Origin: Neurospora tetrasperma FGSC 2508
Lineage: Eukaryota > Ascomycota > Sordariomycetes > Sordariales > Sordariaceae
Length of the DNA stretch: 64,000 nt
NCBI RefSeq assembly: GCF_000213175.1
Contig: NW_009799179.1
Span: 5,429,658 to 5,493,657 of the forward strand
Direction: 5' to 3'
A model generated the notes under the pieces. That model worked only from the letters and a program-made list of their open reading frames with translations. It was not told where the DNA came from and made no database searches. Of this stretch, positions 10,768-22,515 are shown in pieces (the first letter of the stretch is position 1; each line of letters opens with the position of its first letter). The translations under genes and the position numbers were made by a program.

Positions 10768-12744
10768 GGTGGGTTTTTTTCTTCTGCGAATTATATGTCA
10801 GTCTTTGATATGTATTCAGCTGCTGGTGAATTATCTGTATGCGAGAACGGGTGGCGGAGGATGCTAAGCGGTTGCAGTTTCCACCAGAACGGAAGGTATT
10901 TGCTGGATAACAGGTAGGGTCATATACGTACTGCACGCTGGAGATGGGAGTAGTAAAAGCGAGATTTTGGTCTTCAAAGGGAAAGACTTTTGAGAGTGAA
11001 GTTGAGGTCAGGATAAGCACCAAGCTATGAAAAGCGCTTCAGTTTTGAAGTCTGCCAATCTGACGCGGGGTCAACAAGGCCGCCGAGTCTTGGGGTCGTT
11101 AGCACCGGCTCTACACTAAGATTCGCTGTGATAGGAAGGTGGGACGGTCATCGCAAGTACCCCCCTAGTAGTGCAGAATGGCAACACGACACACACCTAA
11201 GACACCACTGGATCTACACTACTCTAGTGACCCAGTTATTCTTTTCCCTTCCATCCAGACTTTGCTCACGCCCGGGCCGTAGGTGTGTGTAGAGCCTCCA
11301 TGTCCGACTCGGTAGCTGCGCCGAATCCCGTCTGTGCCGTCACCCGTGATATGGACCGCCTGACGGCTTCCGCCGGCCGCTGCAAATGGGGTGGACGGAC
11401 CTCGACCTCAGCTCTCAACCCCCGCTGCCGGCCGGTTCCAGAACAGAGAAGGCCCGAGCACAAACAGGGTCACTGCGGTGGGGCTTTTTATGTATTCACT
11501 AAATTGTATACATTCCTGGTGAAACGGATCTGTGAATTGAGTCGTGCTTGCAGGTAGGTATAATAGACAGATAAGATGCGACACTCAACGGCAATCGTTA
11601 TATGTTCGGCGAATGGTAAATACGGATAGAGTCTGGCGACGCTCACGTCTCGTCTCAGTCCTCAGCTCTCTATGCCGCGAGGGTAGACAACGATATTGTT
11701 CGACGTTGTAGCCATGATGAGACACACAAGAGGTATGAAACGTTCAACTGCCCGACCATGCACTGTTCCATTGCCGTGTTCAATATGCACGCCATGGCCA
11801 ACAGACACACAACTTGGAACGTGGAACGTGGAATGAGATTATAAAAGGCTTCCACTTTCCCGGACCACCGCATCCATTTTCTTTTGCTCCAGGCCAAGCA
11901 TCAAGGCCGACTTGAAAACAAGTACCACCTGGACTCGCGCGGTCAAAGTAACGAAACATAACGAATCCATTCCACACTGACCACGCCGGCACGTCCATCC
12001 TTGTTTGGGAAGAGCGAGGTAGGAAAAGTGGCGGTTAGTCTTTTATGCTTCGCAACGACAGCAAGGTCACGTGATCTCGCACCTCCAAGGTCCTCACCAC
12101 CCATTCCGCGGGTAACAGGGGTATCAACCTCCCTGGCTTGCAGCCCGCAGGACCTATCCCTGCCAACACCTATCTCCGCGCGACACGGTGGCGGGCCAAT
12201 GAACGGCGCAAAAGGAGCCTTTAACATCTGAACACCTTTCACCTGCGGCATCCACCCACCACAGACAAGGTCCCTCGACCGACTTCGTTTCCAGACCCAG
12301 ACGAGGCCATCTTTTTCCTCTCTTCCCCAACCCTTCCGTCCTCCAGCATCAGTTAATCCTCCACTTTCTACTATATCGATTCCCTCCGTCTACCCATTGG
12401 TGCGGACAGGCAGATACACGGTTCAACTACCTACCTTACCTTGTAATCGTCTTGGTTACCCCACGACGTGGCAGCGGATTTATAAAGTCCTTCCTCCTAT
12501 CTCGACATCCGTCGCCAGCTAAGATCACCCTACCTTATCCCCGACACCAACGGACATTTGAAAGGGTCTCCGATCTAGCAGCATACCCAATTGCCCCCAC
12601 AGAAGCTCCGTTATAAAGCGACGATCATTGCTTAAACGCCAGCGGTCCCTCCCAGCGACCTCGAAGCTTGCCACTTACGCGTCCGACCCAACGTTGCGCG
12701 CTTTCATTCCACGCACCACGACTTTCACATCCCCATCTTTAATC
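10768..12744. other. Intergenic region with long leader
   Basis: About 2 kb between the divergent starts of the hydrolase and the next gene. The last 450 bp (about 12290-12744) is C/T-rich and, as far as I can see, free of ATG, which suits a long untranslated leader. A TCACGTGA palindrome at about 12066-12073 is an E-box-like site. Short frames here have no support. Confidence 0.45.
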
Positions 12745-14124
12745 ATGGGTATCTCATTCTCTACCCTGGCCGGATGGGTTGCCATCATCTGCGTTGCCGG
12801 CTTCTATACCTACAACTACAAAGAGCAGCAGAAGAAGCGTGAGCTTGCTCGCAAGCCCTCGCAGCGACACAAGTTGGAGGAGAAGCAGCAGGAGACACGC
12901 AAGGAACCCAAAGAGAAGATTAAGAAGCAACGAACAGAGCCACCAAGCAAAATCGCCGAGGAGCCGGAGAAGGCACAGAAGCCCAAGCAAAAGGCTGCCA
13001 AGGCCAAGGCTACCCCCGCTCCCAAAGCTGCTCCCAAGGCTGCTTCCAAGGCCGCCCCTGTGTCCACCACCACTAAGCCCGCAAGTTACAGCTCGGATGA
13101 AGATGATGGTATCGACAACCGCGAGTTCGCCCGCCAGTTCGCCAGCATCAAGCAGGGCACCGTCCTCAACACGAAGAAGCAGGACGAGAAGCGTCAAAAG
13201 TCGGTGAAGCAGTCCCGTGCCCTCGAGCGTGAGGTCGAGGCCGAGCCTCAACAGGCTACCCCCAAGGGTGTGTCTGCCCCCTCTTCTACTACCGGCGTCG
13301 ATGCCGATGACGACGAGTCCTCAGTCGCCTCCCCGGAGGTCAAGGCCCAGGACGCCGGAGACGTCAGCGACATGCTCGAACCCACGACCTCGGGCCCTTC
13401 GGTCCTCCGCCTCACCGATACCGACAAGGTAAAGCAAAAGAAGGCAAAGAAGGAGAAGCCTATGGAGAAGGTTGAAACCAAGAAGCAACGCCAGAACCGC
13501 AAGAAGGCCGAGGCCGAGAAGGCTGCTCGTGAGGAGGCTGAGAAGGCCAGACAGGTTCTGCTCGAGAAGCAGCGGAGGGAGGCCCGCATCGCCGAAGGCC
13601 GTGCTGCCAAGGATGGCTCTGCCTTCATGGCTGCCCAGGCTGCCAAGTCATCTGCTTGGACTGGCAATGGCGCGAATGGCAGCTCCCACAGCGATAGCGG
13701 TGCCGAGAACAACGGGTTCGTCTCTGTTGAGCCCTTGGATACCTTTAGCAGCAGCACTCCCGCTGCCGCCCAGCCAGCCAAGGCCCCTGCTGCCGAGACC
13801 AAGAAGCCTCAGACTTGGATGTCATCTCTGCCCACTGAAGAGGAGCAGATGCAGCTTCTCCGTGACGAGGAGGCCTGGAACACTGTCCAGACCAAGAAGT
13901 CGAAGTCCAAGAAGAACAAGGCCTCCGCCACTGATAGTGCCAACGAGTCCGAGTCCGCGGCGGCCAAGCCTCAAGAGGCTTCTACCCCGGTTCCCACCAA
14001 GCCTCAGGCTGTTAACGGCAACAAGTCGTCCAAGATCGTCTACCAGCAGTCTGCTTTTGCTGCCCTGAGCCCGAAGGAGGAGGAAGACGAGCGTGAGCTT
14101 GTCGAGACGGAGTGGGACGTTTAA
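12745..14124 (+). CDS. Membrane-anchored lysine-rich protein, unknown function
   Basis: Single exon of 459 residues. I do not recognise a named family. The N-terminus holds one hydrophobic helix (about residues 7-24, ending CVAGFYTYNY) followed directly by a very basic stretch, as in a tail-out signal-anchored protein. The body alternates K/E-rich, probably coiled or disordered segments with alanine/serine/proline-rich linkers. A more ordered motif near the end (WMSSLPTEEEQMQLLRDEEA, then NTVQTKKSKSKKNK) and the acidic terminus ETEWDV look like conserved anchor points. The open frame extends upstream to 12628 without a stop, but only through GTG/TTG-type codons; the ATG at 12745 is the first one after a long ATG-free leader. 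Third-position bias is strong, so it is surely coding. Confidence 0.88.
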   Translation: MGISFSTLAGWVAIICVAGFYTYNYKEQQKKRELARKPSQRHKLEEKQQETRKEPKEKIKKQRTEPPSKIAEEPEKAQKPKQKAAKAKATPAPKAAPKAASKAAPVSTTTKPASYSSDEDDGIDNREFARQFASIKQGTVLNTKKQDEKRQKSVKQSRALEREVEAEPQQATPKGVSAPSSTTGVDADDDESSVASPEVKAQDAGDVSDMLEPTTSGPSVLRLTDTDKVKQKKAKKEKPMEKVETKKQRQNRKKAEAEKAAREEAEKARQVLLEKQRREARIAEGRAAKDGSAFMAAQAAKSSAWTGNGANGSSHSDSGAENNGFVSVEPLDTFSSSTPAAAQPAKAPAAETKKPQTWMSSLPTEEEQMQLLRDEEAWNTVQTKKSKSKKNKASATDSANESESAAAKPQEASTPVPTKPQAVNGNKSSKIVYQQSAFAALSPKEEEDERELVETEWDV

Positions 14125-14458
14125 ACCAGATCTATCCTGCGTTCTGGGTATTAGACCAAGACCATTGGAACGAAAAGGGGAAATCGGATCGAGGGGGTAA
14201 TAAGCTCTATCACTAATCAACATGTGCTGTTTGCGTCCTTGGTGTGGATATGCGAAGGAGGAGAAGGAGGATGCTCCTGTTATGTGACCACGTCGCGGAG
14301 TCGATCTATCTGTTTTACCATTTGATCATGGGGTTTGCTGCCATTTATACAAAGACAACGTTTGGCTTTTTTTTTTCGAAGAGCCACATGGGCTGGGCGA
14401 GGAGTCTTATGTATGTATGTATATTAACGTCCTTTTAAAACTTTCTCGTGCGCCGGCA

Positions 14459-14690
14459 CTAGACCTTGACCACGCTCTGCTTCTCCGCATTGCCTACCTT
14501 TCGCCCGTGTTGGTTCTTGATATAGTGGCTTGATAGCTGAAATCAATTTGATGACAAACAGTTAGTAAACTTGGACACTAGCAACCTACCTACATACCTG
14601 CATCTGCCTCCTAAATTCGACGGTAAGGATGCCATCTCTCCTATCTGACGATGAAGAATGTCTACTCACGGCGGTATGGTGCACGGGGAC
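14459..14690 (-). CDS. Probable small gene, terminal exons only (partial)
   Basis: The last exon (14536-14459) encodes 25 residues ending KQSVVKV plus stop. It is preceded by a textbook intron (14597-14537, 61 nt) with donor CAG|GTATGT, a perfect TACTAAC branch site at about 14567-14561 and a TTTCAG acceptor. The exon before it is open in the same frame from about 14695 to 14598 and reads DGILTVEFRRQMQ just before the junction. Both parts look like ordinary protein, rich in basic and polar residues. Where the gene starts is uncertain; several ATGs between 14720 and 14870 are candidates but need another intron. I recognise no family. It runs convergent to the preceding plus-strand gene (stop at 14124). 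An antisense transcript or chance are the alternatives. Confidence 0.45.
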
Positions 14691-14694
14691 GTCT

Positions 14695-17293
14695 ACCTCT
14701 TAGTGGTTTTTCTGTCGAGCTTCGGTCCTTTCCATCGCGAAGATACGGCCCATGCAGACTGAGCTACCAGCAATCTCTCGCTTATTTTCGGCGGCCACTT
14801 TCACCATGTGCTGGTTGGACCTTGCACGGATAAACGGCAATGGATTGTAACATTTCGGATATCATGTATGAAACTGATGGCGGGGTATGGTAATTGAAGT
14901 TCGGCACGGTAGCCCTGAGGCATTATGCATCGACATTCAAATACCAACGAGCCAACAACCGAGGCCGTCGACATTTCAGCACAGGAAAACGGTGGCATGG
15001 GGGTCTTCGGCCATTTATCTACCCGTTGCTGGGCTTCGCTCGGTATGCTAATTTCGTACATGCCATAGACTGGGATCAGCAATGACCGGAAGCCTTCAAT
15101 ACCTTTTTCCATACGACATGTGAAATTGTAAAACTTTGCGATTGGGGCCAGTTGAAGCAAAGAAGGCGAACCGCCTATAACAGAATTATGACAAAGGTGC
15201 CCGTGTCCAAGTCCCCAGAGGCATAGAGACGTTGTTTTGTTCAATGTACCCGTGTAATTGAGTTGGCATCATGTGAAAGAACCTTTCTTTGTCTTTCCTA
15301 ACGAGACCCGTACGCTACTACCTACCTACACGTGCCGTTAGATCTGGGTGAGATGTCCGAGATGAGATTGTCTCTTCGGTGACACCCAAAAGAGGCAAAG
15401 CGAGCCCTTCGCTCTTCTGGGTTGTTCGTTCCTGAACCCCCAAATTGCGTGGACCGTTTCGATGCATTTTCTCGGCAGCGCCAGGCTGTGCCCGGCCAAG
15501 CGTCGTCTTGGCGGTATCACGGTGCCTGTACGCAGTATCGCGGTTTGTGGGGTAGAAGTCTTTAATGTTCCCTATTGGCTGCCGGCACAGCTTTCACGGC
15601 TTGGCTTGGTGCGCTTATGGATCCGTCCAGCCGTCCAGCCCTCCACACACACCACCCTGGTGGTGGTGTAAGAAGGTACCTGTGGGCTACGAGGTCCCTT
15701 CACTTCCCTTCCACTTCAGTTCTTCGTTCTCTTTTGGCTGCTGTTGCTGCACCTTTGGCTGAGGTGAGTGGCTCGAGGCTGGCTGCCCCTGGCTGCAGTG
15801 CTCCCCAACCTTTCAGTGCGCTCCCTCCTGCCACACAATCATTTCTTTCCCTGTGGTTTATCCTCACCCCCTTCCCTTCCCTTGGTTACTTCGCCGAGCC
15901 CCTGGGTTCCGCTCAAGGGTTGGACGGGGAAAACGTTTACGGGTTTCGTCGTAAATGGCCCCGCCATTCTTTCCACTTTGCCCACTCATCAAACGATCCG
16001 TCCATCTCCATGGTTCATTGACCATGCCCCTTTCCCTCCCGTTTCGTTTCCAAAATTACCGCGCATTCTTGTATCTCTACGTAAAGGGACGTGGCCACAG
16101 CTTGATTGTTACCAGCATGGGGTGCAATTGAAGTGAAAGCAAAGAGAATCCCGTCATTACATACCATGACATTCAGTTTCCTCCACTGCATCTAACGTTG
16201 ACTTGCGAGTTCCGATCTTGGTTCCCGCGATTCTCTGTCCGCTTCTCTCTCTTGTAAGCGACCGACCTCGTTCGCTCTACCTAGCCATCTCCATTTCGCC
16301 CCCTTTTGCGCTCCAGGTCTGGGCAATTGGCAATCAATCAAGCAATCAATCTTGTGCAGCTCCGTTCCTCGCTATCTGGACAACCAGCGTATTGCATGTG
16401 CATTTGGCTTCTTCTGTATCCGCGCAACCGTCTTCCTCCAACCACTTGTACGTTAACGTGTACGCCGGGCAGCAGCACCTTGACGGTACCCCATGCCAAT
16501 GCCCGGGTGCGACAACGACGCAACTCTTCCACCTCCAGCTGTGATTTGGCAGACGTGGATCCATCAACATCCACATCATCCTACGCCATCCATTGCCAAC
16601 GACGACTGAGCAGGGCACACGACGCATTTCTGACCTTCTACAAACCTTCCCCTCCTCACCTAACCTACCTGTTTGTCGCCAGTAGGGTCCTGCGGAGAAG
16701 CGAGCCGGCTAGGGTTGGGAAGCACAAGACAGGCCACCACACCACCAGGCCATCGCATTACCGGTACACCGCAACCATTCGCAACTTCAGCTCACTGGTA
16801 GACGAAAGTCAGCTTCCTTAATCACCCACGCGCCTTGCATTCCCGGATCATCCGCTACAGTCTTGTTCTGGCTCTTCAATTCTACCCCCTATACCGCCGC
16901 CAACAGTTCCCCCGAGGGGAAACTTGTCCACATTGACTCCCTCCAAGCTCGTCACGATATCTCATCTTTACGATTGATCCACCTTCAGAAAGCGACTTAC
17001 TTTCTAGTGTAGCTTTGCGGACTTTATGAATTACACACAATTGGAAACTCCATCGCTATCTCCGTGAGGGACTCCAACGGCTCCTCCGGGACTCCATCAA
17101 CCGTGACGACGACGACCCCGCTCGCACGAACCAGGGACACCTTGCCGAAACTTCCCACGTTTGGGATATATGATCTCGGTATATCGATCTGATAAAAAAA
17201 ATTATCTCTAAACAGCAAAAGAGGAGGACTGACAAAGAGGGAGTGTCAAGGTTGGGAGAGAACGGCCAGCACTGGCCATAGTGCTAGCTGAGG
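14695..17293. other. Long intergenic region
   Basis: About 2.6 kb. From about 15560 to 16900 the plus strand is C/T-rich with many short frames of low-complexity sequence, typical of a promoter and leader. A small upstream frame at 17026-17067 (ATG to TGA, 13 codons) precedes the start at 17294. No other gene or RNA is supported. Confidence 0.4.
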
Positions 17294-18868
17294 ATGTCTA
17301 TCTGCGTCGCCATCCAGTCGGCCTTGTTCTACTACCTCGCCTGCACTCCATGTCTCCAACTTCGCCATGAACACCGGACACAGAAAAAGGCAAAGAAGGA
17401 GCGAAAGGAAAAGGCACGAATCATCGCTGAGCAGCCGCACCTATATCGCCATCCGGACCCCTATAATACGAACCCCTACTGGGCCGAGGAGATCCGCATG
17501 GGGCCATGTCTACCCAAGAAGAACAAACCGAACGATGCTAGCAAGAGTCAGAGCCAGAGGGGCTTAATGTGGGAAAGTCGAGATGGAGTGAGCATAGCAA
17601 CTGGGAGTACGCATGCCATCAGCATGGCACAGCCGATGACAGCGACGCCAATAACACCGACAACGGAGGAAACCAACAATAAGCCTGTTGGGTTTGTCCA
17701 CCCTCCGCTCGTGGACGTAGCAGCAGACCTAGCAACAGACGCAGAGACGGAGACTATCAGGCCAGATACAAGGTGGCCCTCTTCTACGTCCGGTGTTCCA
17801 GAACAGCATGACGATGCCGTTAGTGCCGTACTGAGCAAGACAGCTTCTGCGACAACAGTCGGCACCGACTGGAACATGAAGCGGTATCAGCGCGAAGATG
17901 AGGAACTCTGGGGCTACGACGATGAGTCCATCAGAACAAGTTACAAGTTCATGGACGCCATCAAGCAGGCTGGTTCGAGCGCTGGCCGCTATGTCGAATC
18001 CAAGCTAGGGCTCGAGAAGCAGGTGACGGAGGAGGATAGGTACAACTTTTACTTCTCCACCAAGAACCCGCCCGTCAACGACTATCACCCTCCGGTCGTC
18101 AGCAGCAAGCCTTCGCACAAGAACGCGCGTGCCTGGATGTTGCAACCCCCGCCTCCCGCCAAGGTGATGGAGGGCAAGGTCCCCGTTAGCAGGAGCGCCA
18201 GCACGATGAGCGTTCAATCCAAGAGGACGATGGGCAGCACCATGTCGACGGACGGACGGCCTTCGCTGGGGAGAATTGTTGGTGACAAGGCTCTTGAGGC
18301 TAAGATTCAGCAGCGAACTGCCAATGGTGACGGATATCTGGATCCCGAGTTGTATTCCGTTGCTTCGACCATGTCCCGGGCGAGATCTAAGAGAGCCACC
18401 AACGGTTCAATGGCACGGAGAACCAGCAGCCGTCTTACAACCAGAAGCCAGGACCTGTCTACGGGCTCTGACGGATCCGACGAGGACAACTCAAGCACCA
18501 AGGCACCGAAAAGACGGACCACACGGAGACGTAGCAACCGCAATGCCAAGCCCGACAGCGATGAAAACGAGGAGGACGCCTACATCTCCAAGAGCCCGGA
18601 GTCACTGAGCAGCACCCATTTCCCTCCCCACGCCGCCCAGAGACCCAAGCTCCCTACCATCAAGAGCGCAGGTGATGCTCGTCTCGCTTCGGAGGATAGG
18701 ACGCTGTCTTCGTCACCGAAGGTCAGGCCCACGAGCAGATCCAGCACCAAGGTCGTCCTGCAAGACGCGACCAACTCGTCGAGCTCCGTGTCTTCTTCCT
18801 CTAACAAGATGAATCAGAAGGAGCGCATGATTGGCTCCATTGACAGCGGTCTTGCTATGCATGCGTAA
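17294..18868 (+). CDS. Conserved-looking fungal protein of unknown function
   Basis: Single exon, 524 residues. The N-terminus (MSICVAIQSALFYYLACTPC) is hydrophobic and cysteine-containing and could act as a membrane anchor or uncleaved signal. It is followed by a strongly basic run (RTQKKAKKERKEKAR) and a segment around residues 45-80 with NPYWAEEIRMGP and PKK. A central block (about residues 190-280: WNMKRYQREDEELWGYDDES, then FMDAIKQAGSSAGRYVESKLG and PPVNDYHPPVVSS) is the most protein-like part, and the rest to the C-terminus is serine/threonine/arginine-rich and probably disordered. I do not know its function. Codon bias is that of the neighbouring genes. A short frame in the leader (17026-17067) may tune translation. 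Confidence 0.85.
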   Translation: MSICVAIQSALFYYLACTPCLQLRHEHRTQKKAKKERKEKARIIAEQPHLYRHPDPYNTNPYWAEEIRMGPCLPKKNKPNDASKSQSQRGLMWESRDGVSIATGSTHAISMAQPMTATPITPTTEETNNKPVGFVHPPLVDVAADLATDAETETIRPDTRWPSSTSGVPEQHDDAVSAVLSKTASATTVGTDWNMKRYQREDEELWGYDDESIRTSYKFMDAIKQAGSSAGRYVESKLGLEKQVTEEDRYNFYFSTKNPPVNDYHPPVVSSKPSHKNARAWMLQPPPPAKVMEGKVPVSRSASTMSVQSKRTMGSTMSTDGRPSLGRIVGDKALEAKIQQRTANGDGYLDPELYSVASTMSRARSKRATNGSMARRTSSRLTTRSQDLSTGSDGSDEDNSSTKAPKRRTTRRRSNRNAKPDSDENEEDAYISKSPESLSSTHFPPHAAQRPKLPTIKSAGDARLASEDRTLSSSPKVRPTSRSSTKVVLQDATNSSSSVSSSSNKMNQKERMIGSIDSGLAMHA

Positions 18869-21813
18869 TCGGGCCTCAAAGGTCTAAATCTTTGTCAGAG
18901 ATAGAATGCCAAGTGCGACAGCGATGGGCATTTTGTCGTTGTTGGTACTGGTGCCGTTATCAACCAGAAACGAAAGCATTGCGTCTCAGTTGTGTGTTTC
19001 TTGTCCCGTCATCCTAACGCACGCACACTTTCAGAGAACGGGACGCTTTCAAGTCAAGTCAAATCATGTTAAGTTGTTCAAAATCTAGCATAGCCATTCT
19101 GTTATTGTGTTTTTCTCTTTCTCTTTTTTCTGCATCTTTACTGCCTTTCCGTTTTTCGTTTTTTTGCGAGTTCCGTGTACAGAGAGTATTAGCATGATTG
19201 GCACGCGTACCTAACTACCTCCCTACTATGTTCATTCAGCACTTTACATGCATGGGGGAACAAAAGGGTGAGCTGAGCAAATGGGGTGAGCGTGGAAGGG
19301 TGCGATGGATGCGATGGCTACAAAAAGACAGAAGGTGTCTTCTAGCTGCAATGCCTTGCAGTTCAGGATTCTCGTTGCTGTTGCTGTTTTCGTTGTGGTT
19401 TGCTTTTTGAAACAGAAGTTCGGACTCCGTGCAATTGGGATCATCTTGGGGATCAACATCCAACACGTCATGTCGGTGTAAGGGCGTTTCAGGGGTGTGG
19501 ATAGGGAAGGGAAGGAAAGGGAAAGGTGTTGATCGAACCATGGCTGAAAGACTGAGACTGCTTTTGGCAGGCAGGCAGGCAAGCAGCAAAGGCAGAAAAT
19601 TCACCACAATTGGATTGAACGATTGGTGCCCAAAAAAAGATTGTAACATGATTTGCAACTAACTTGCCAGAAGCTCATGGTCGTTGATGTGCTTTTCAAG
19701 TATATTTGACGTGGTAAGGGTGCGTAGGCCAAGGAACTAAAAGACCGGGAACTAACTGTCTTTCATCCATCCGTCATCTCTGTTGATTCTAGAGATGGAG
19801 GACGGATTAATCAACGGGGAGGAATATCGCAGGCGGAAAATATTCCACCTCGACAGATTGTATGCTTCCAATCACAAGTCCTGCCGCACTTAAGTTGAAT
19901 CTCACCCTTTCTGCTGATCATACGGAATACTGCCCTCGTGGCTGATGCAGATTTAGGTGCTCATCTCTTCATGTCCTGTCTACTACAGATATATATTCCA
20001 TATACCTCATGAGGGCGCATCAATTAGAATATGCAATCCTGGTAATTACCTACTAACACGAACCAGCGTCGGTCCAGCAAATACAGCTCAATGCTGGGTT
20101 GATCATTTCTGAAACATCTGGAGGAGACGTAATTCGGCTTCTTCGTTTCGATTTAGGGAACGTCTTCGACTTCATTAGAAGACATCATATTGAGCTTGGT
20201 TATATACATTAGAAACCCGCATAGGGGGCGTAAGGGAATTGACTCGTTCAATAGTTTAGTTCTTTGGCCTCTTAGGGTAGGTACTTAGGCTCCGGTAGTG
20301 GATCGAATGTTTTCAGCTTGTACCTACCTACCTTATGACATCCAGTTATTGATGTTCGGAACACTGCAAGCTGGGAGGAATATGAGATGAACAAACACGC
20401 CAGTACGTCCATCTTCTTCAAGTGGACTGGGGTCATTGTTATCCACCCATGTCCATATCGAACGAGCATGTTCCACGGTGCCTCTCGTCGTGTTGCATAT
20501 GCATTCCAGTCGGGTTGGGATCCGGGCTTCGGAAGAGGATGAGATTTGATTGCCTACTTGGAACGAAACGACGGATAAGTGGTCGGATGATAACCCTACA
20601 TGCTGTAGAGTAGTGGGCAAGTTTCTCAACCGGGAGGGGCCCTATCATCGTCTTTGGACTAGGCCAACCCAACTTCTCTATATATGCCTGTCTTCAAGTC
20701 CGGAATACTCACACCACACGCCGTTCGGTGTGCTGGAAGGTAGAAACGATCTTCGGAATGTATCAAGATGACGGGTTCGGTAACTTGAAGCAAACACTGG
20801 TGATGGAGATAGTGTGTGCTCGTGACACGGGTGGAGATCACTGGAGGATACAAAAAGAAAAGAAGACTTGCGTCCTTTGTTGAAGAAAGAAATGTATCTG
20901 GGTTATGTCGCTGCGTCGTCCCATGTGTTGAACCAAAGACTAGGTGTTATGGGATGTAACAACAATGATTCGAGATATACAAGGTAGAAGAGGTGTTTAG
21001 GTTATTTAAGTAATCGAGTGTCTATGGTAAGAGCTTGGAGCAACCCCCTTCTTTCTACGCCTCCCCTAACACTCGAGGAAGAACCAACCTTCCAACCATA
21101 GAGATTTGATGCTCCTAGATGCGTTGGGATTACCTTTATCTGGTGCTCCTATAAGAAGGCTTTGCGATTGATACGTTAAATTTTAAGACAAAAAAAAATG
21201 AAGTCAATGTATATTGTATTTGGGATGAGGGAATCTGACAAACTCCCAAGTCCACTTTAGATGCGCTAACACATCGTGGCCGAAATAGTCCAAGTTTGTA
21301 GCTCTAGTGTACTATGGAATTAGGACTTACTCTTATGACAATGGTTTCTTTAGATGAAAAGTCAATTTCTCCATCAAATTGTATCTCTTGTATAGTTTGG
21401 TCATTCAATAGATATGCATTTTGGCAGTATAAAGTTAATGAGTAATGATACATTTCGTGGGGATTGGGGGTGGTCCCAAACTTCTGAACACTAATTGCAT
21501 GAAGACGCAGCAAACAATCGCGGTGTCAGGCAAATGAGATGCAACGTAGGCCATTTGATAAAAAAAAAAAAAAAAAATGAAAATTCTGAAGATTTCGCAC
21601 GATGTCTTGCCTTTTCCTGCTCTTGTAGCATCTGTTTAATCAACCTTCACAGCCCTGAGGCGTCTTGGTAACTGAATAACAAGAAATGCATCAGAAAGTC
21701 ACTTATTCGTCAGTCTGCCGATCCATGCTGCAAATGACAAGTCGTGTGTAACCTCTTAACGGTGCTCAACCCCTATCCTCCTCCTTCGGTCCCCTACTCC
21801 CGTCGCTTGCCTT
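18869..21813. other. Intergenic desert of 2.9 kb
   Basis: This lies between the stop codons of two convergent genes. Composition drifts towards A/T but is not RIP-like. Only short, unsupported frames and simple runs (for example poly-A at about 21561-21577) are seen. No tRNA, 5S rRNA or inverted-repeat element was recognised. Confidence 0.45.
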
Positions 21814-22515
21814 TCACAGGTGCATACCGCCCTCCTCCTCGTCACCTTCCCCTCCCAAGTCCCGTAGCCGTTCTTCCATCCTCCTTCTAAGCTCCTCGTC
21901 ACTCAGCGAGCCACCAGCACCGGCACCAGTACCAGTTCCACCTTGTTGTTCTTGCTGTCTCCTCGACCCAGCAACATCATCCATGACAATCTCTCCATTC
22001 CTAATCACTCCAGTCTGAAACGTCCCATCCATCCAAGCAGGGTGCTGTGTCGTTGTTGTCGTCGTCGAAGTTCCATTCGTCATCGGTTGTCCTTGCTCCT
22101 CATCGTCCGAATCCTCACCAGTCTCCACCGGTCCGCGAGCCCTGTTCCTCGCCGCGGCCGCCTCGACTTCGTCCTTCCTTTCGAACTCGGTCCAACTGAG
22201 CCCCCTGCGCTCGACCTCGTTCTTGATTAGCTGGACGCGCTCCTCCATGCGGACTATCACTTGCTCGTTCTCGCGGATGGCTTCCACGCAGTCCGGGTCG
22301 GGTTGGTTTTGCGCTGACTCGCCGCCGGTGCTGGAGCCGAGAGGGGCCTCGATACCTTCGGCGAAGGGCCGCAGCTGCTCGTTGGAGTACTTGAGGTGGG
22401 CGATGGAGTTGTAGATTTCAAGCACTTTGAGATGCAGGGCCGAGACAGGGAGGTCTTCTAGAGCTGCGGCGAAAGCTTGGGGGGTTATGGGGAGGGATTC
22501 GTTGGAAGATGACAT
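21814..22515 (-). CDS. tma17: Tma17/Adc17-like proteasome assembly chaperone
   Basis: Single exon, 233 residues. The first half matches from memory the layout of yeast Tma17 (Adc17): a helical segment with I-NSI-HL--SN--L (here KVLEIYNSIAHLKYSNEQLR, residues about 30-49), then a second helix with the VxENExVI---ER pattern (about residues 80-105, IRENEQVIVRMEERVQLI). Tma17 helps assemble the proteasome base with Rpt6-Rpt3 under stress. The fungal extension after residue 115 is acidic and then low complexity (threonine run, glutamine/glycine runs) and ends with a charged helix. The yeast protein is about 150 residues, so this one is longer only in the disordered tail. It is divergent from the rhomboid gene, 648 bp away. 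Confidence 0.72.
   Translation of the reverse strand: MSSSNESLPITPQAFAAALEDLPVSALHLKVLEIYNSIAHLKYSNEQLRPFAEGIEAPLGSSTGGESAQNQPDPDCVEAIRENEQVIVRMEERVQLIKNEVERRGLSWTEFERKDEVEAAAARNRARGPVETGEDSDDEEQGQPMTNGTSTTTTTTQHPAWMDGTFQTGVIRNGEIVMDDVAGSRRQQEQQGGTGTGAGAGGSLSDEELRRRMEERLRDLGGEGDEEEGGMHL

Noticed and set aside
12754-13251. Leucine-rich minus-strand frame opposite the lysine-rich protein
   Set aside because: Lysine (AAG) codons read backwards give leucine (CTT), so the frame is a shadow of the plus-strand gene.
18376-18608. Arginine-rich plus-strand frame within the 17294 gene
   Set aside because: It overlaps the strongly biased main frame and has low-complexity content only.
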